From Metellina segmentata (taxonomy: Eukaryota; Arthropoda; Arachnida; Araneae; Tetragnathidae), in NCBI GenBank assembly GCA_947359465.1, contig OX375872.1, positions 9,742,137 through 9,806,136 on the forward strand: 64,000 nucleotides of DNA. Reading direction: 5' to 3'. Position numbers and translations under genes: made by a program. The notes beneath the pieces were generated by a model, which had not been told where the DNA came from, ran no database searches, and saw only the letters and a program-made list of their open reading frames with translations. This document shows positions 1-9,700 of this stretch, piece after piece; the stretch's first letter is position 1, and the number at the start of each line of letters is the position of its first letter.

Positions 1-381
1 GAAAACTTAGGTTTTGAACCTAATCAAGTGATTGGACAAAATTTTATTCCAGGAAATGGAGGTCCAGATACAGTAATCACTGAAAGTCCTTTCGTCGCAG
101 ATCCTCATGTTGATTTACATTTGCTGTACGTTTACACTGATATCATTCACCCTGAAATTGTTGGTGGGATCTTAGCTCCTCTTTTGCGGACTCTAACAGT
201 GAAAGGAAGAGATGGTGATATGATTCAGGAACAGTTTGAGAGACCTCATTATTTACCAGTTTCCAGAAAAAATTTTGACTCGATTGAAATCATTATAAGG
301 ACGCACACTGGTCGTTACGTCTCATTTGAACGTGGAAAGTTGATAGTGAAGCTACATTTTCGCTTGAAACAAATCATATAA
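1..381 (+). CDS. Minor capsid (penton-like) protein, C-terminal part
   Basis: The frame is open from the first base, so this is the 3' end of a longer gene; a GTG at 28 is only an internal codon. About 126 residues remain. The segment YTDIIHPEIVGG followed by LLRTLTV, and the ending FERGKLIVKLHFRLK, resemble the C-terminal part of the Polinton minor capsid protein, which forms the vertex jelly roll of the virion. Position directly before the core-like and major capsid genes fits. The stop codon (379-381) overlaps a TATAAAAG motif that probably serves the next gene. Identity rests on overall resemblance and context, so the penton assignment is less firm than the capsid or ATPase calls. Confidence 0.65.
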   Translation, partial: ENLGFEPNQVIGQNFIPGNGGPDTVITESPFVADPHVDLHLLYVYTDIIHPEIVGGILAPLLRTLTVKGRDGDMIQEQFERPHYLPVSRKNFDSIEIIIRTHTGRYVSFERGKLIVKLHFRLKQII

Positions 382-384
382 AAG
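377..384 (+). promoter_or_regulatory. TATA box TATAAAAG before the core-like gene
   Basis: TATAAAAG lies 61 bases upstream of the ATG at 438 and overlaps the TAA stop of the preceding gene. The same octamer precedes three other structural genes here, so I read it as a late-gene promoter element. Function is inferred. Confidence 0.55.
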
Positions 385-437
385 AGTGTTCCTTTCTGAA
401 TTGAATCCTTTTTTCATTCAAGAAAAGAAGTAACAAA

Positions 438-857
438 ATGTTGGTACCTTACACGTGTTGTACAAAAAAGTTTGAAGATTATTATGCAGGACAAATCGGA
501 AATGGTCTGCCCTACTACAAAGGAGTTGTTTTTCAGAAAGGGTACGGAATAGGAGGATTTTTTGCAAAACTCTTTCGCAAAGCATTGCCTTTTTTGATTA
601 GTGGTGCAAAAACAGTTGGAAAAGAAACTTTACGGACGGGAACAATGGTTGCTAATGACGTGTTATCGGGCGCAAATTTCAAAACATCGGTTAAAACGCG
701 TGCAAAAGAAACTGGGAAAAAATTAGCAAGAAAGGCAGTTCAGAAAGCAGATGAAATGATTGGTCACGGAAAGTTTAAAAGGAAGCGCAAACCCTCCAAA
801 CGTATCATTTCATCTAAAGTTAGGAAGGCGCAAAGACGTGATATTTTTGACTTATGA
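438..857 (+). CDS. Basic core-like minor virion protein
   Basis: The 139-residue product begins with an aromatic, glycine-rich segment (GLPYYKGVVFQKGYGIGG), followed by an amphipathic stretch FFAKLFRKALPFL and a lysine/arginine-rich C-terminus containing KRKRKPSKR. Proteins with this layout sit beside the capsid gene in many Polintons and are usually compared with adenovirus core or membrane-active minor proteins. A DNA-condensing or membrane-active virion role is plausible but inferred. The stop ends four bases before the major capsid ATG at 862, so the two may share a transcript driven from the TATA box at 377. Confidence 0.6.
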   Translation: MLVPYTCCTKKFEDYYAGQIGNGLPYYKGVVFQKGYGIGGFFAKLFRKALPFLISGAKTVGKETLRTGTMVANDVLSGANFKTSVKTRAKETGKKLARKAVQKADEMIGHGKFKRKRKPSKRIISSKVRKAQRRDIFDL

Positions 858-861
858 TATA

Positions 862-2160
862 ATGGCATTTCTACTAAAAGATTCTCCAGAATGTGTAAAA
901 TCCGAGCTAGAATTATTCTCTTTACCTCCAACACAAACTGTCATCGAGAGAGGTCAGTGGGTTGAATTTCATCCCCTAGCCAATGTTTCTGATGGAAGCC
1001 CTGTTGAATTCAATGTCTCTGGAAGCGGAGACGAATACCTCGATTTGTCACAGACTCAATTATATGTTAAAGTTAAAATTTTGAAAAGTGATGGCAAACC
1101 AATCACGGCTGAAAGTAAAGTAGGCCCTGTAAATCTCTTCCTGCATGCTATGTTTTCGCAAGTAGATATCAGTTTAAACGAGAGACTTGTCTCCTCCAGC
1201 AATAACACATATCCATACCGAGCCATGATAGAAAAACTACTGAATCATGGTTATGATACTAAAACTTCTCAATTGTCTTCAGAACTCTTTTTTAAAGATA
1301 CCGCAGGTCGTATGAATGTGTTTGATACAGGAGATACCCACCCTAACGATGGATTTAATCAAAGGACAGAAATGTTTAAGCTTGGTGCATCGGTGGATAT
1401 GATTGGCCGTTTGCACTTGGATATGTTTCATCAAGAGAGACTCCTTTTAAATATGGTGGATGTGAAAATTAAGCTTATACGCAGTAAATCGGAATTTTGT
1501 TTGTTGGGGGACGGGGAATTTAAAGTTTCATTAGAACATGCTTCTTTGTTCGTTCGTAAAGTCAGAGTGAGTCCAGGTGTCGTTATAGGACATGCGAAAG
1601 GTTTGGAAAAAGCAGCAGCTAAATACCCCATTAACAGAGTACTCTGTAAAGCTTATTCCATTCCGGCTGGTAATATGAGCTTTGTTCAAGATAACATTTT
1701 TACAGGACAGATGCCTAACCGCATTGTGATTGCCTGTGTCGATAACGACGCGTTCAATGGACACTATAAGAAGTCTCCCTTTGAGTTCAAACATTACAAT
1801 ATTAATTTTATAGGAGTCTATGTGGATGGTCAGCCCGTGCCTCATAACCCACTCCAACCAAACTTTGAAAAAAATCAATTTGTTAGAGCATATCAAAACT
1901 TATTTACGAATGCAGAAAACAGAGGCCTATTCCTCTCAAGGTCAGAATTTTCAAAAGGTTATTCTTTATTTTGCTTTGATTTGTCACCTGATTTGTGTGA
2001 CGGTTCACATCTAAATCTTATTCGTCATAGTAATTTAAGAATAGAAATAAAATTTGCCACACCCTTACCGCAAACAATTTCATTGTTAGTCTATGCTGAG
2101 TTTGAAAACTTGATCGAAATCAACAAAGCTCGTAATATACTTTACGATTTTGGAAACTGA
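862..2160 (+). CDS. MCP: Polinton major capsid protein (hexon-like)
   Basis: I place the start at the ATG at 862, just after the previous stop, rather than at in-frame codon 760, which would overlap the core-like gene by about 100 bases. The product is 432 residues. The opening after residue 25 (VIERGQWVEFHPLANV), SGDEYLDLSQTQLYVKVKI, and the long beta-rich remainder match the Polinton major capsid family, a double jelly roll that assembles as trimers into an icosahedral shell. No frameshift or internal stop is present. Its TGA overlaps the protease ATG by one base (TGATG at 2158-2162), pointing to coupled expression of capsid and maturation protease. Confidence 0.85.
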   Translation: MAFLLKDSPECVKSELELFSLPPTQTVIERGQWVEFHPLANVSDGSPVEFNVSGSGDEYLDLSQTQLYVKVKILKSDGKPITAESKVGPVNLFLHAMFSQVDISLNERLVSSSNNTYPYRAMIEKLLNHGYDTKTSQLSSELFFKDTAGRMNVFDTGDTHPNDGFNQRTEMFKLGASVDMIGRLHLDMFHQERLLLNMVDVKIKLIRSKSEFCLLGDGEFKVSLEHASLFVRKVRVSPGVVIGHAKGLEKAAAKYPINRVLCKAYSIPAGNMSFVQDNIFTGQMPNRIVIACVDNDAFNGHYKKSPFEFKHYNINFIGVYVDGQPVPHNPLQPNFEKNQFVRAYQNLFTNAENRGLFLSRSEFSKGYSLFCFDLSPDLCDGSHLNLIRHSNLRIEIKFATPLPQTISLLVYAEFENLIEINKARNILYDFGN

Positions 2161-2624
2161 TGAATTCATCAGACATTTATAAAATCTTATCTCGTGATCC
2201 TATTTCGGCGAGATATTTTGTGGGTGTTTTCCCTTCGGATAAAATACCAATAATTAGACAGTTTCCCTCAGCTATGGTGTTGAATACTGATAAACATGAT
2301 GAAAAGGGAACTCATTGGCTTGCCGTCTACATTCCAGATAAACATAGCATTGATTTTTTTGATTCCTATGGATTATCTCCCGATTCATTTGGACAAGATA
2401 TAACAAGGTTTACAAAGACTTTTCAGTACGTTCATTGGAACAAGGTTCTATTTCAAAGTTTAACATCTAACGTATGTGGGCATTATTGCATTTATTTCAT
2501 TATTAAACGATGCCAAGGATTATGTATGAAATTCATTCTTACTCAACTTAGTGTAAAGAATGATTTTAGAATGTTTCAATTTGTCAAGAAAAGATACGGT
2601 GTAACCATGGTTTTTAAAAAATAA
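2160..2624 (+). CDS. PRO: Adenain-like maturation cysteine protease
   Basis: The 154-residue protein carries the Ulp1/adenain catalytic order: His52 in GTHWLAVYI, Asp68 in FFDSYG, Gln99 as oxyanion-hole residue, and Cys106 in SNVCGHYC. Length and motif spacing suit the small viral proteases that cut capsid and core precursors during virion maturation. The ATG overlaps the capsid stop codon by one base. No TATA box lies directly before it, so it is probably read from the core/capsid transcript. All catalytic residues are intact, consistent with a recently functional element. Confidence 0.85.
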   Translation: MNSSDIYKILSRDPISARYFVGVFPSDKIPIIRQFPSAMVLNTDKHDEKGTHWLAVYIPDKHSIDFFDSYGLSPDSFGQDITRFTKTFQYVHWNKVLFQSLTSNVCGHYCIYFIIKRCQGLCMKFILTQLSVKNDFRMFQFVKKRYGVTMVFKK

Positions 2625-2678
2625 AAGTTAAATTTTCAATGATATTGTCTCTTATTGTATTATTTTTTTATTTAAAGC

Positions 2679-2686
2679 TATAAAAG
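2679..2686 (+). promoter_or_regulatory. TATA box TATAAAAG before the small membrane-protein gene
   Basis: The octamer is in a clean intergenic gap (2625-2748) and lies 70 bases before the ATG at 2749. It is the clearest stand-alone member of the four TATAAAAG sites. Confidence 0.6.
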
Positions 2687-2748
2687 GGTTTTTTTTAGTG
2701 AAAGCACCAGTTTATGAAAAGCTTAGAATGAAGTAAGACGCACAAAAA

Positions 2749-3132
2749 ATGGCCAGCGCAACCATAAGAAATGTTTTAACAGCATTGCTTATATTTTCCT
2801 ACATTGGTTTTTCTGTGTTTATTATTTGGACTTGTCTTAACTGGCCAAAACATGATTCGTACAGTTTAGCACAAAATAAAACAACGCTTGAATTGTATAA
2901 AATTTACCAAAAAATTGATTCAGTGGGATTTATTAAATGCAACGAATTTTCCAATCTGTTCTTCAGTCACTCAGTTTGTGGGAAAACAATATGCGATTGT
3001 GTTCACAATTCTTTAAATGTATTTGAAAACCACTGCTTGGAATTTACTCAAAATATTGTTGATTCAATCAGCGAGTGTGAACTCGTGGCACGCACAATTA
3101 AAGGTTGCACAGACATTGTCTGTAAAATATAA
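2749..3132 (+). CDS. Small cysteine-rich single-pass membrane protein, unrecognised
   Basis: The 127-residue product has one hydrophobic segment near residues 9-30 (LLIFSYIGFSVFIIW), which could be a signal anchor, followed by a mostly polar domain with about nine cysteines, including CGKTICDC and a C-terminal CTDIVCKI. That pattern suggests an extracytoplasmic disulfide-bonded domain. I do not recognise the family. A TATA box precedes it and its stop codon overlaps the next one, so it looks like a real separately transcribed gene. An envelope or membrane-interaction role would be speculation. Confidence 0.55.
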   Translation: MASATIRNVLTALLIFSYIGFSVFIIWTCLNWPKHDSYSLAQNKTTLELYKIYQKIDSVGFIKCNEFSNLFFSHSVCGKTICDCVHNSLNVFENHCLEFTQNIVDSISECELVARTIKGCTDIVCKI

Positions 3133-3135
3133 AAG
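3128..3135 (+). promoter_or_regulatory. TATA box TATAAAAG before the ATPase gene
   Basis: The motif overlaps the TAA stop (3130-3132) of the membrane-protein gene and lies 41 bases before the ATPase ATG at 3169. This is the second case in which the octamer contains the stop of the gene upstream. Confidence 0.55.
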
Positions 3136-3168
3136 CCAAACTTTTTTTAACTCAGCGCATATTGAAAT

Positions 3169-3780
3169 ATGGAGCTCCCTAAGCTTGTTCATCCTTCAAC
3201 GTGTCTTCTCAGTGGTCCTACAGGTTCAGGAAAAACCGTTTTTGTAAAAAAGTTATTAGATCATAAAATGTTTGATCCTATGCCCACTAATATTGTTTAC
3301 TGCTACGGAAGTTATCAACCTTTTTTCAAATCAATGAAAAATGTCAGTTTTGAAGAGGGTCTACCATCTAACTTGAATTCTATTCGAGATGCTTTAATTA
3401 TCATAGATGATTTGATGGTAGAGTTAGCTAGTGATACTAGGCTAAGCAATCTTTTTACGAAAGGAAGTCATCACCGAAATCTTTCAGTTATCTTTATAAC
3501 ACAAAATTTTTTTCATCAAGGTAGGGAAATGAGAAACATTCATTTGAATTCACATTACGTTGTACTGTACAAAAATCCTAGAGATAAAAGTCAAGTAATG
3601 CATCTAGCTAGGCAAATGTTCCCTAGGAAAAACAAAGCTTTTCAAGAAATTTTTGACGATGCTACCTCAATACCATTCGGTTATTTGTTCATTGATTTGA
3701 GACCCGAGACGGCTGAACGGTTGAGGTTACGTACAGGAATATTTCCTGGTGATAAACATTTCGTGTATGAACCTCGGTAG
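3169..3780 (+). CDS. ATPase: FtsK/HerA-type genome-packaging ATPase
   Basis: The 203-residue protein has a Walker A motif GPTGSGKT at residues 16-23, a Walker B motif ALIIIDD at 75-81 and a sensor-like IFITQN at 108-113. It belongs to the A32/HerA-FtsK class used by Polintons, adintoviruses and large DNA viruses to drive DNA into the capsid. Length is normal for the short Polinton form. The frame is intact. The start at 3169 is the first ATG after the TATA box at 3128. Confidence 0.88.
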   Translation: MELPKLVHPSTCLLSGPTGSGKTVFVKKLLDHKMFDPMPTNIVYCYGSYQPFFKSMKNVSFEEGLPSNLNSIRDALIIIDDLMVELASDTRLSNLFTKGSHHRNLSVIFITQNFFHQGREMRNIHLNSHYVVLYKNPRDKSQVMHLARQMFPRKNKAFQEIFDDATSIPFGYLFIDLRPETAERLRLRTGIFPGDKHFVYEPR

Positions 3781-3838
3781 GTCTTCCCAAATGATTTCAT
3801 TGCTGTGCTTTATTCAAAGAGGGTGTCTACGCAACCTA

Positions 3839-3846
3839 TATAAAAG
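3839..3846 (+). promoter_or_regulatory. TATA box TATAAAAG before the hydrophobic-tail protein gene
   Basis: The octamer lies 44 bases before the ATG at 3883. It is the fourth copy of the same motif and probably drives both the gene at 3883 and the overlapping gene at 4193. Confidence 0.55.
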
Positions 3847-3882
3847 AAAGCTGGCAATCATGTGAAATCACTTAGATCCAGA

Positions 3883-4203
3883 ATGCCTTCCGAGAAGGAT
3901 GTAGAATATCTAAAACTTTTACAGAAAAGCAGTAAAAAAACAGCTGTATTGAAAAACTGCCCAAATTGTCTCATTAAAACAGTTTGTGATTGTGTTTTAA
4001 ATCTTTTAAAGGGTAATCTTCCAATCAGTAAGTGTACCAAAAATCGACTTGCACCTTTTAAAAAAACTTTGAGAATACTCGCTCAGAAAAGAGTACCTAT
4101 CTTTAGAAAAAGACGTCTATTAGTACAAAAAGGCGACGGATTTTTATCTCTAATCATTCCAGCAGCAATAACAGTCCTATCATCTCTTATCCATGGAGCA
4201 TAG
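3883..4203 (+). CDS. Basic protein with hydrophobic C-terminal segment (Polinton accessory virion protein)
   Basis: The frame is open from a GTG at 3862, but in a eukaryotic setting the ATG at 3883 is the likely start, giving 106 residues. The middle contains CDCVLNLLKGNLPISK and a lysine/arginine-rich run; the end is a hydrophobic segment FLSLIIPAAITVLSSLI. Similar short basic proteins with a terminal hydrophobic helix occur beside the ATPase in Polintons and are compared with adenovirus minor proteins. Membrane activity during entry or core binding are possible roles, both inferred. It overlaps the next gene by 11 bases. Confidence 0.55.
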   Translation: MPSEKDVEYLKLLQKSSKKTAVLKNCPNCLIKTVCDCVLNLLKGNLPISKCTKNRLAPFKKTLRILAQKRVPIFRKRRLLVQKGDGFLSLIIPAAITVLSSLIHGA

Positions 4204-4783
4204 TAAAAAATTTGCCTTGGTACCAATTGGTCAAATACAAGAATTTGAAGAAGAATATTTGAGTGACTTAGATATGCAGATTCAAAATATTTTGAAAAGA
4301 AAAATGAGTGTCGAAGAAAAAGCCAAGCTGTATAATCAAATTTTACAAAAATACGTTACATTCCCATATATGAATGTTGCTTCATCACCCGAAAAACAGC
4401 AGCCTATCGAGAAAGGCCATGAAAGGAATCTGAACATAGAAAATAAAATTCTAGAATCTGTTCCTGTAAAACAAAAAAAATCTGCACAACAAATGATAGA
4501 GTTTTTTAAACAACATAAAATTTCTTGGAATCAGTACAATGAAGTCATACTGAACGATAAGGAGTTCCCTGACTCAGATATTGTACAACTCATAAATTTT
4601 CTATTGAGAAACAGAATTAGAAAACCAGTTGCTTTTGAACAGTTTGAAAAAACATTAAATGCTAATAATTTCCCTCAAAACTTAATAAAGAACAAATATT
4701 TAACTGAGTTTAAAACTATGTATGCAAAGCCTAAAAAAACCAAGGGAAGAAAATTGTCTTCGAACAAATGGTTGAATTTGTAA
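4193..4783 (+). CDS. Helical, probably coiled-coil Polinton protein
   Basis: The 196-residue product opens with a charged region (QEFEEEYLSDLDMQIQNILK) with heptad-like spacing, then a low-complexity Lys/Gln linker, then a second helical region and a basic tail. It has no catalytic motif that I recognise. Proteins of this look usually close the structural block of arthropod Polintons. The ATG lies inside the previous gene (11-base overlap), so translation is probably coupled or from a shared transcript. Function unknown. Confidence 0.55.
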   Translation: MEHSKKFALVPIGQIQEFEEEYLSDLDMQIQNILKRKMSVEEKAKLYNQILQKYVTFPYMNVASSPEKQQPIEKGHERNLNIENKILESVPVKQKKSAQQMIEFFKQHKISWNQYNEVILNDKEFPDSDIVQLINFLLRNRIRKPVAFEQFEKTLNANNFPQNLIKNKYLTEFKTMYAKPKKTKGRKLSSNKWLNL

Positions 4784-4988
4784 CTTCTGTATTTTCAATA
4801 GTTTTAAATAAACATGATTGATATCAATAATTATATGGTGTTTGTCATAGTAAGGTAGCAATTAGCAGAGGTAGTAAAGAATGTAAATGGATTTCTATGT
4901 AAATCAATAAAGATGAAGCAAAATAATTACTGTCTACTCATTTATTCATGATTTAAAACACAAAAAAAAAATACATGTTATTTTCACT
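4784..4988. terminator. Convergent poly(A) region between the two Polinton gene blocks
   Basis: Plus-strand AATAAA signals are at 4807-4812 and 4906-4911, after the last structural gene. A minus-strand AATAAA is at 4946-4941, after the PC4-like gene that ends at 4989. The two transcription units therefore end facing each other within about 200 bases. Confidence 0.6.
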
Positions 4989-6053
4989 CTACATGTGAAA
5001 CATACAAAATTCCTCTCTTGCTTTTTCAATATACTCTTTAACAATAATGGATGATATCAATTCTAAGTTTACAAATTCAGTCAAGGGGCGATCAAACAAT
5101 GAATGAATAGGATACTTACACACTCGTTGGTGGAACTTTTCCATAACCATGAACAGATTCAACTTAAGCACTGAGGCGTTAAAGTTCCGTAGGTTGTTCT
5201 GGGCTAGCACTTGCTCATCCGTCTCTTCGTAAGGGTTGAACAAACCTTCACCCTCTGCTATGACGCTGCAGAAGGCCGATTTCATCAAGAAGCTGAGAGT
5301 AGAATCAACACATTCGGAAGGGACCCAAGTAGTTGTACACAACTTTCTCTTTGAAATAAGTTGGTACGGGTCCACTAAAGATATACCTTCAAATTGAAGG
5401 TTAGCAATCACAGATGTTACCGAGTCCTTTATTGAAAAAAGTTTGTCCCACTGTTGATCGCTTATGGGCACAGTATATAAATAAATCCTTCCACTCCTGC
5501 ATGTGATTTCGTGTTTTAGAGTAACGGATGTTTCATCAAATTCGACGAGGATTTCATCATCAGTCTCCTCATCACGAACGCCTGCACATCTCGCTGAGTA
5601 GATGGTTGTAGGATCCGCTTTAACTCTCCCAGATTCCTCTTTAGGGATGTCAAAGAAGTTGAGGACGCGGCTGCCATCGAGAGTCTTATTCTTCAACTGG
5701 TTGCTCTCCGTCAACGTCACGAATTGGAACGGTGTCAATGTCACAACCTCTGGGGACGGATAGTATTTCTCTCCAAACTTCTTGTATCGACGTATGTGAA
5801 CCATAGCTTTTCGACGAAAAGCATTGCAGGTCACAAACACATCTACTCCCAGGGGAAAGGTATTCTCAGGAATCAATCCATCCGTAAAAGATCTGTGGAT
5901 ACTCTGCAATGAAAACAGTACAATGTGTAGGAGGGATTTAAAAAGATATATATTGCATATACGATGCTATAATACTTTGAATCAGAAAAAAAAAAATCTA
6001 TATAGAATGCAACTTACTTGAGACTCATTCAGCTTCCGCTTTAATCCAGACAT
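4989..6053 (-). CDS. Two-exon gene with PC4-like ssDNA-binding segments
   Basis: Exon 1 runs 6053-6018 (ATG at 6053, 12 codons, donor GTAAGT at 6017-6012). Exon 2 runs 5903-4989 after an acceptor ending at 5904. Both ends are phase 0 and the model gives 316 residues. The open frame starting at 5909 has only a TTG, which supports the upstream exon. The segment FVTCNAFRRKAMVHIRRYKK, followed after a short gap by VVTLTPFQFVTL, follows the PC4/p15 pattern of strand, basic IR-Y motif and Leu-x-x-x-Gln/Trp helix. A second, weaker match contains GRIYLYTVPISDQQWDKL. A role in ssDNA binding during replication or transcription is inferred; the C-terminal half is unrecognised. Confidence 0.5.
5904..6017 (-). 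other. Spliceosomal intron in the PC4-like gene
   Basis: A 114-base intron with donor GTAAGT and acceptor TTGCAG joins two phase-0 exon ends. Removing it replaces a TTG start by an ATG. Confidence 0.6.
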
Positions 6054-6247
6054 CAGCAGCAACTTCAAAAGGAGGTAAAGTATTAAATAAAAGGTAATAG
6101 AGTAGGAGAATAGGTCTTGTGGTTTGTAGAGGAACTGGATTTGCAATGGCTACTAGTGCTCAAACTTGATAAGGCAGAGTTTCCCTCTTCAAGCTGATTG
6201 GTAGTGGGTTGACAAGGAAGGTGTTGTTAGAAGTCACCCTATTCTCC

Positions 6248-6264
6248 TAGGACCTAAGGTCCTA
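6248..6264. repeat. 17-bp perfect palindrome upstream of the PC4-like gene
   Basis: TAGGACCTAAGGTCCTA reads the same on both strands around a central base. It is about 200 bases upstream of the PC4-like ATG and could be a protein-binding site; no factor is known to me. Confidence 0.4.
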
Positions 6265-6423
6265 TTCGTCAAAAGTATAGATAACGACATCCCCCCTTCC
6301 GGCATTGGTGAGAAGAGAGATAAAGTGAAGGGCAATAGTGGGCATTGCTTATCTCCCCAAGTTTACTTCATTAACCCCCTCCTCCTCTAAATCCAACAAT
6401 TCCATCAAGTATTTACACTGGGT

Positions 6424-6607
6424 CGATAAGAAAGTAGTCAGTGATTAAACAGGATGTGTACGAACCACATGGAACGAATCACTGAAACGTGCACGCACAT
6501 GTATATACATATAGAGATAAGAAATTAGTCAGCGATTAAACAGGACGTGTATGAACCACATGGGACTAATCACTAAAACGCACACACACACACGTATACA
6601 TATAATT
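6424..6607. repeat. Tandem duplication, 2 x 92 bp, in the Polinton intergenic region
   Basis: Two units beginning GATAAGAAA start at 6424 and 6516. Both contain a GATTAAACAGGA block, a GAACCACATGG block and a CA/TG-rich tail, and differ at a minority of positions. The region 6054-6756 has no coding frame of note; this duplication is its main structure. Confidence 0.65.
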
Positions 6608-6756
6608 ACACCAAATATAGTTTCTAAGTACATTTGCAGATCTAAAGTGGACACTTTTAGCTCAAATATTTACATTATAATTAATTAAATTTAAGAATGT
6701 GTGTGGGTACATGTATTTTTCCTCTACACACAATTAACTTCAAATATTTAGCATAG

Positions 6757-9700
6757 TTACAGTGCGATGTCGAGTATTTCGCTGGATACATCTTCTGTAA
6801 TTCTAAAGTGACCGTATGCCAAACTACCTTGTCCATCTTTTAAAATATAGCGTTTATTGTCATAAGGACATAAAGTGGATTTATTGTAGTTCACGGTCTG
6901 AAGCCTATGATTAAAACTTGCTATTTTGAGAGCATATTCTAACCCCCTTTGTCTCTCCAGTAGGCAATTTCTGTAATCTGCGTGCACAAGTTTTCTTTTA
7001 ACAATATTTTTTGACACCCCCTTTGCTGTCTTTTTTTCGAATGTTGTAGTACAGAGGGAATACATTTTAGGTTTTAACCCTACAAATTCCATAACCACTT
7101 CACCCGCAAGTTCATCTTTCATCTTTCCAAGAATTTTTTTGTTTAGATCGCTATGTAAGAAGTGAGTTTTAGGATAATCCGAAGTGTCGAATAAATGGAT
7201 ATCATCATTCATATCCGAATATATGTCATTTGTAATTATTCGATAGCAAAGAGAATCGGTGTCCGTGAACAGCAATTTTGCATTAGAACCAAATTTGGTT
7301 TTAATATAATCATAGTGAAACTCGTACATTAAAATTTTCGACAGGTCAAGGATTGAGAATCCTACATATATAGGTCGATTCAGAAGGAGTGAGGTTTTCT
7401 TCCTTTCAACCAACGCCAAATTCTCATTAACTATTTTAAATGAGTGAAACGCGGGTGAAGCAATTAATTTACGGGCTTTCTTCTTTTCCTTTACTATATC
7501 AATTTGGGTGCGATTTCTTAAATTTTCCATGGTTTTACCAAAGACGGCATTGTTGAGTAACTTGAAAAGGTCTTTTTCAAATGTTGATTTAGCATTTTTT
7601 CGTTGGGTGGTATTAAAATCAATATATTGCTTTAACCATGGACTTTGAGTAAACTTTAAAATTTTATATACCTGTTTAATTTTCATGCCTTTTGCCACAT
7701 ACTGCTTCAGATTTCTATAGTGCACTACATATTTTATTTTATCATTCAAGTTAGGAATTAATTTGGTCGACTCGGGTGTTCGCAGGTGAAGGGAGGCTGC
7801 TAGCTCTCTGCAATATTCGGATAGCATGTTTGAACTAACTGTAAACTTCTCGGGGGCTAGGGGATAGTCATTGTGCAGTTCATGTAAAATACTTGGATAT
7901 TCTAAATCAACTTCTAGGATGTAACCATCTGGTGAATCGTCCGGAACAGATAGAACATCCGTGGAGGTATCCACCCATTCAAAATTATGAGTGGGTAAGC
8001 TTTGAGACATGGCCCATCCATAAAGGTTATTTGCGTCCAGGTACATGATATAGTTTGATGGGAGCGATGGATCATAACCTTCTAAATAGGGATTGTTGGC
8101 TTTCGCATATCGATGCGATATCATTGAGATGCCCCCTCGAATACCTTTTTCGATAAAAAGATGCATGTCTACGTCAGTTATAAGCTCCAACCTTACGTTA
8201 GACATGCGCAGACAAGCCTGCCAAGCCAAACCTGGTGCCGTGTATACGTGACAAGGATCAATTTTATAAAATGCCTGACAGATAGTGCGAAAATTTTCAA
8301 AAACATCGGCAAGGAGAAGGACATCAGTACATACATATAAATCGTGATACTCTCCTAAATTTGAAATATTAAATCTCTCCCATACATTTTGGGCGTGTTC
8401 ATAATCTTCATCAGATACATGCTGCTCAGTTAAGGAGCTAAAAAAATCACTTTTTGGAGGGAGCTTAGTTTCAGTAAATCTATCGATGGAATCCATATAC
8501 TCATATGGGTAACACCCCTTTCGAAGCATTAGAGAAGTATTTTGCCGAAAATATTCGCGAGTCATTATTGCTCTACTGGGGTCTAAATTGCTAACTAATT
8601 TATCCAATGAAGCGTTTAAAAATTGTAGAGAATCCAAAAATCTTAGAGAACCGAGGGAAAAGGAAATAAATTTTTCACTATTAATTGCAATGCATTCGAT
8701 TTTCTTAGTTTTTAAATCCCCTAATCCCTGTATAATGAGGTGACTATCATACCCCTTCAAATTATGCATGATGACAGGGATATGTGTGGCAATTTTATAA
8801 TTTAGGTTGCATTTATTGTGAGCAGCACCTCTATAGACACCGGTTAAGTGGTCGTGATCTCTCACTTTATCACTTCCCAAAGGCTTTTCGCAAACATGAC
8901 AATTTAATTCAGCTTCAAATTTTTGACAATCATTTTCTGTGAAATGCATAGGTATCACGGTCTTTATGATCTGTAGGATTTCTTTCTCCTCACGAATTAA
9001 ACTAATTAAAAAATTATGAATAACATTAGGTCCACGGTATATTACTGGGGCCTTCGTTAATTTTCCATCAGGACCTACGATCACATAGGCGTAGCCACAA
9101 GGAATGTGATCCGCAATGGGAACAGTGTAGGAGTGTGATGGGTTTGGAAGGCAGGTAGATTTTTTTAAGAGAACGCTTTCAAAGTCTGCATATATTGCAA
9201 ATGGGACCTGCAAATTAAAATGAAAATTTTGAAAATGTAGCCATTTGTTTTCCTCCTCGGGCATTTTAACTTTTTGGGGGCCATATGCCTGGCAACTTTC
9301 AATGTGGGAAGTTAGATTTGCGGGAGAGGTAAACCTATGCAAGCAAAAATCACAATAAAAGGCCTTCCCTTTGTGCTTTGTCAGATCCATTAAAAGGGCA
9401 CTCATATTCTTTATCCAGCAGTAATGCCTACTCTCCTCATTCGAAATGAGGAGTAAATTTACATGGTTTGTACATTTCTTAGTTGTGATGCGTAGAGGGA
9501 AGACGTCGTTTTCATATCCAAATACATTTACGGAAATATTATTCACTCGCTCAAATTTCTCAATCTGTGATACGGGAGTGGGAAAATCTATCCCAGTGAC
9601 ATTGAGCTCTTTCTCATAAATTTTGTAATTACTCACGCGGTGTGCATTATGGTCCGCAGGATGAAGAGCCGCCAAAACGCTCCATACCAAACACTTTTCA

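Noticed and set aside
760..861. Longer N-terminus for the major capsid protein starting at 760
   Set aside because: It would overlap the core-like gene by about 100 bases; the ATG at 862 gives a compact junction and the capsid similarity begins after it.
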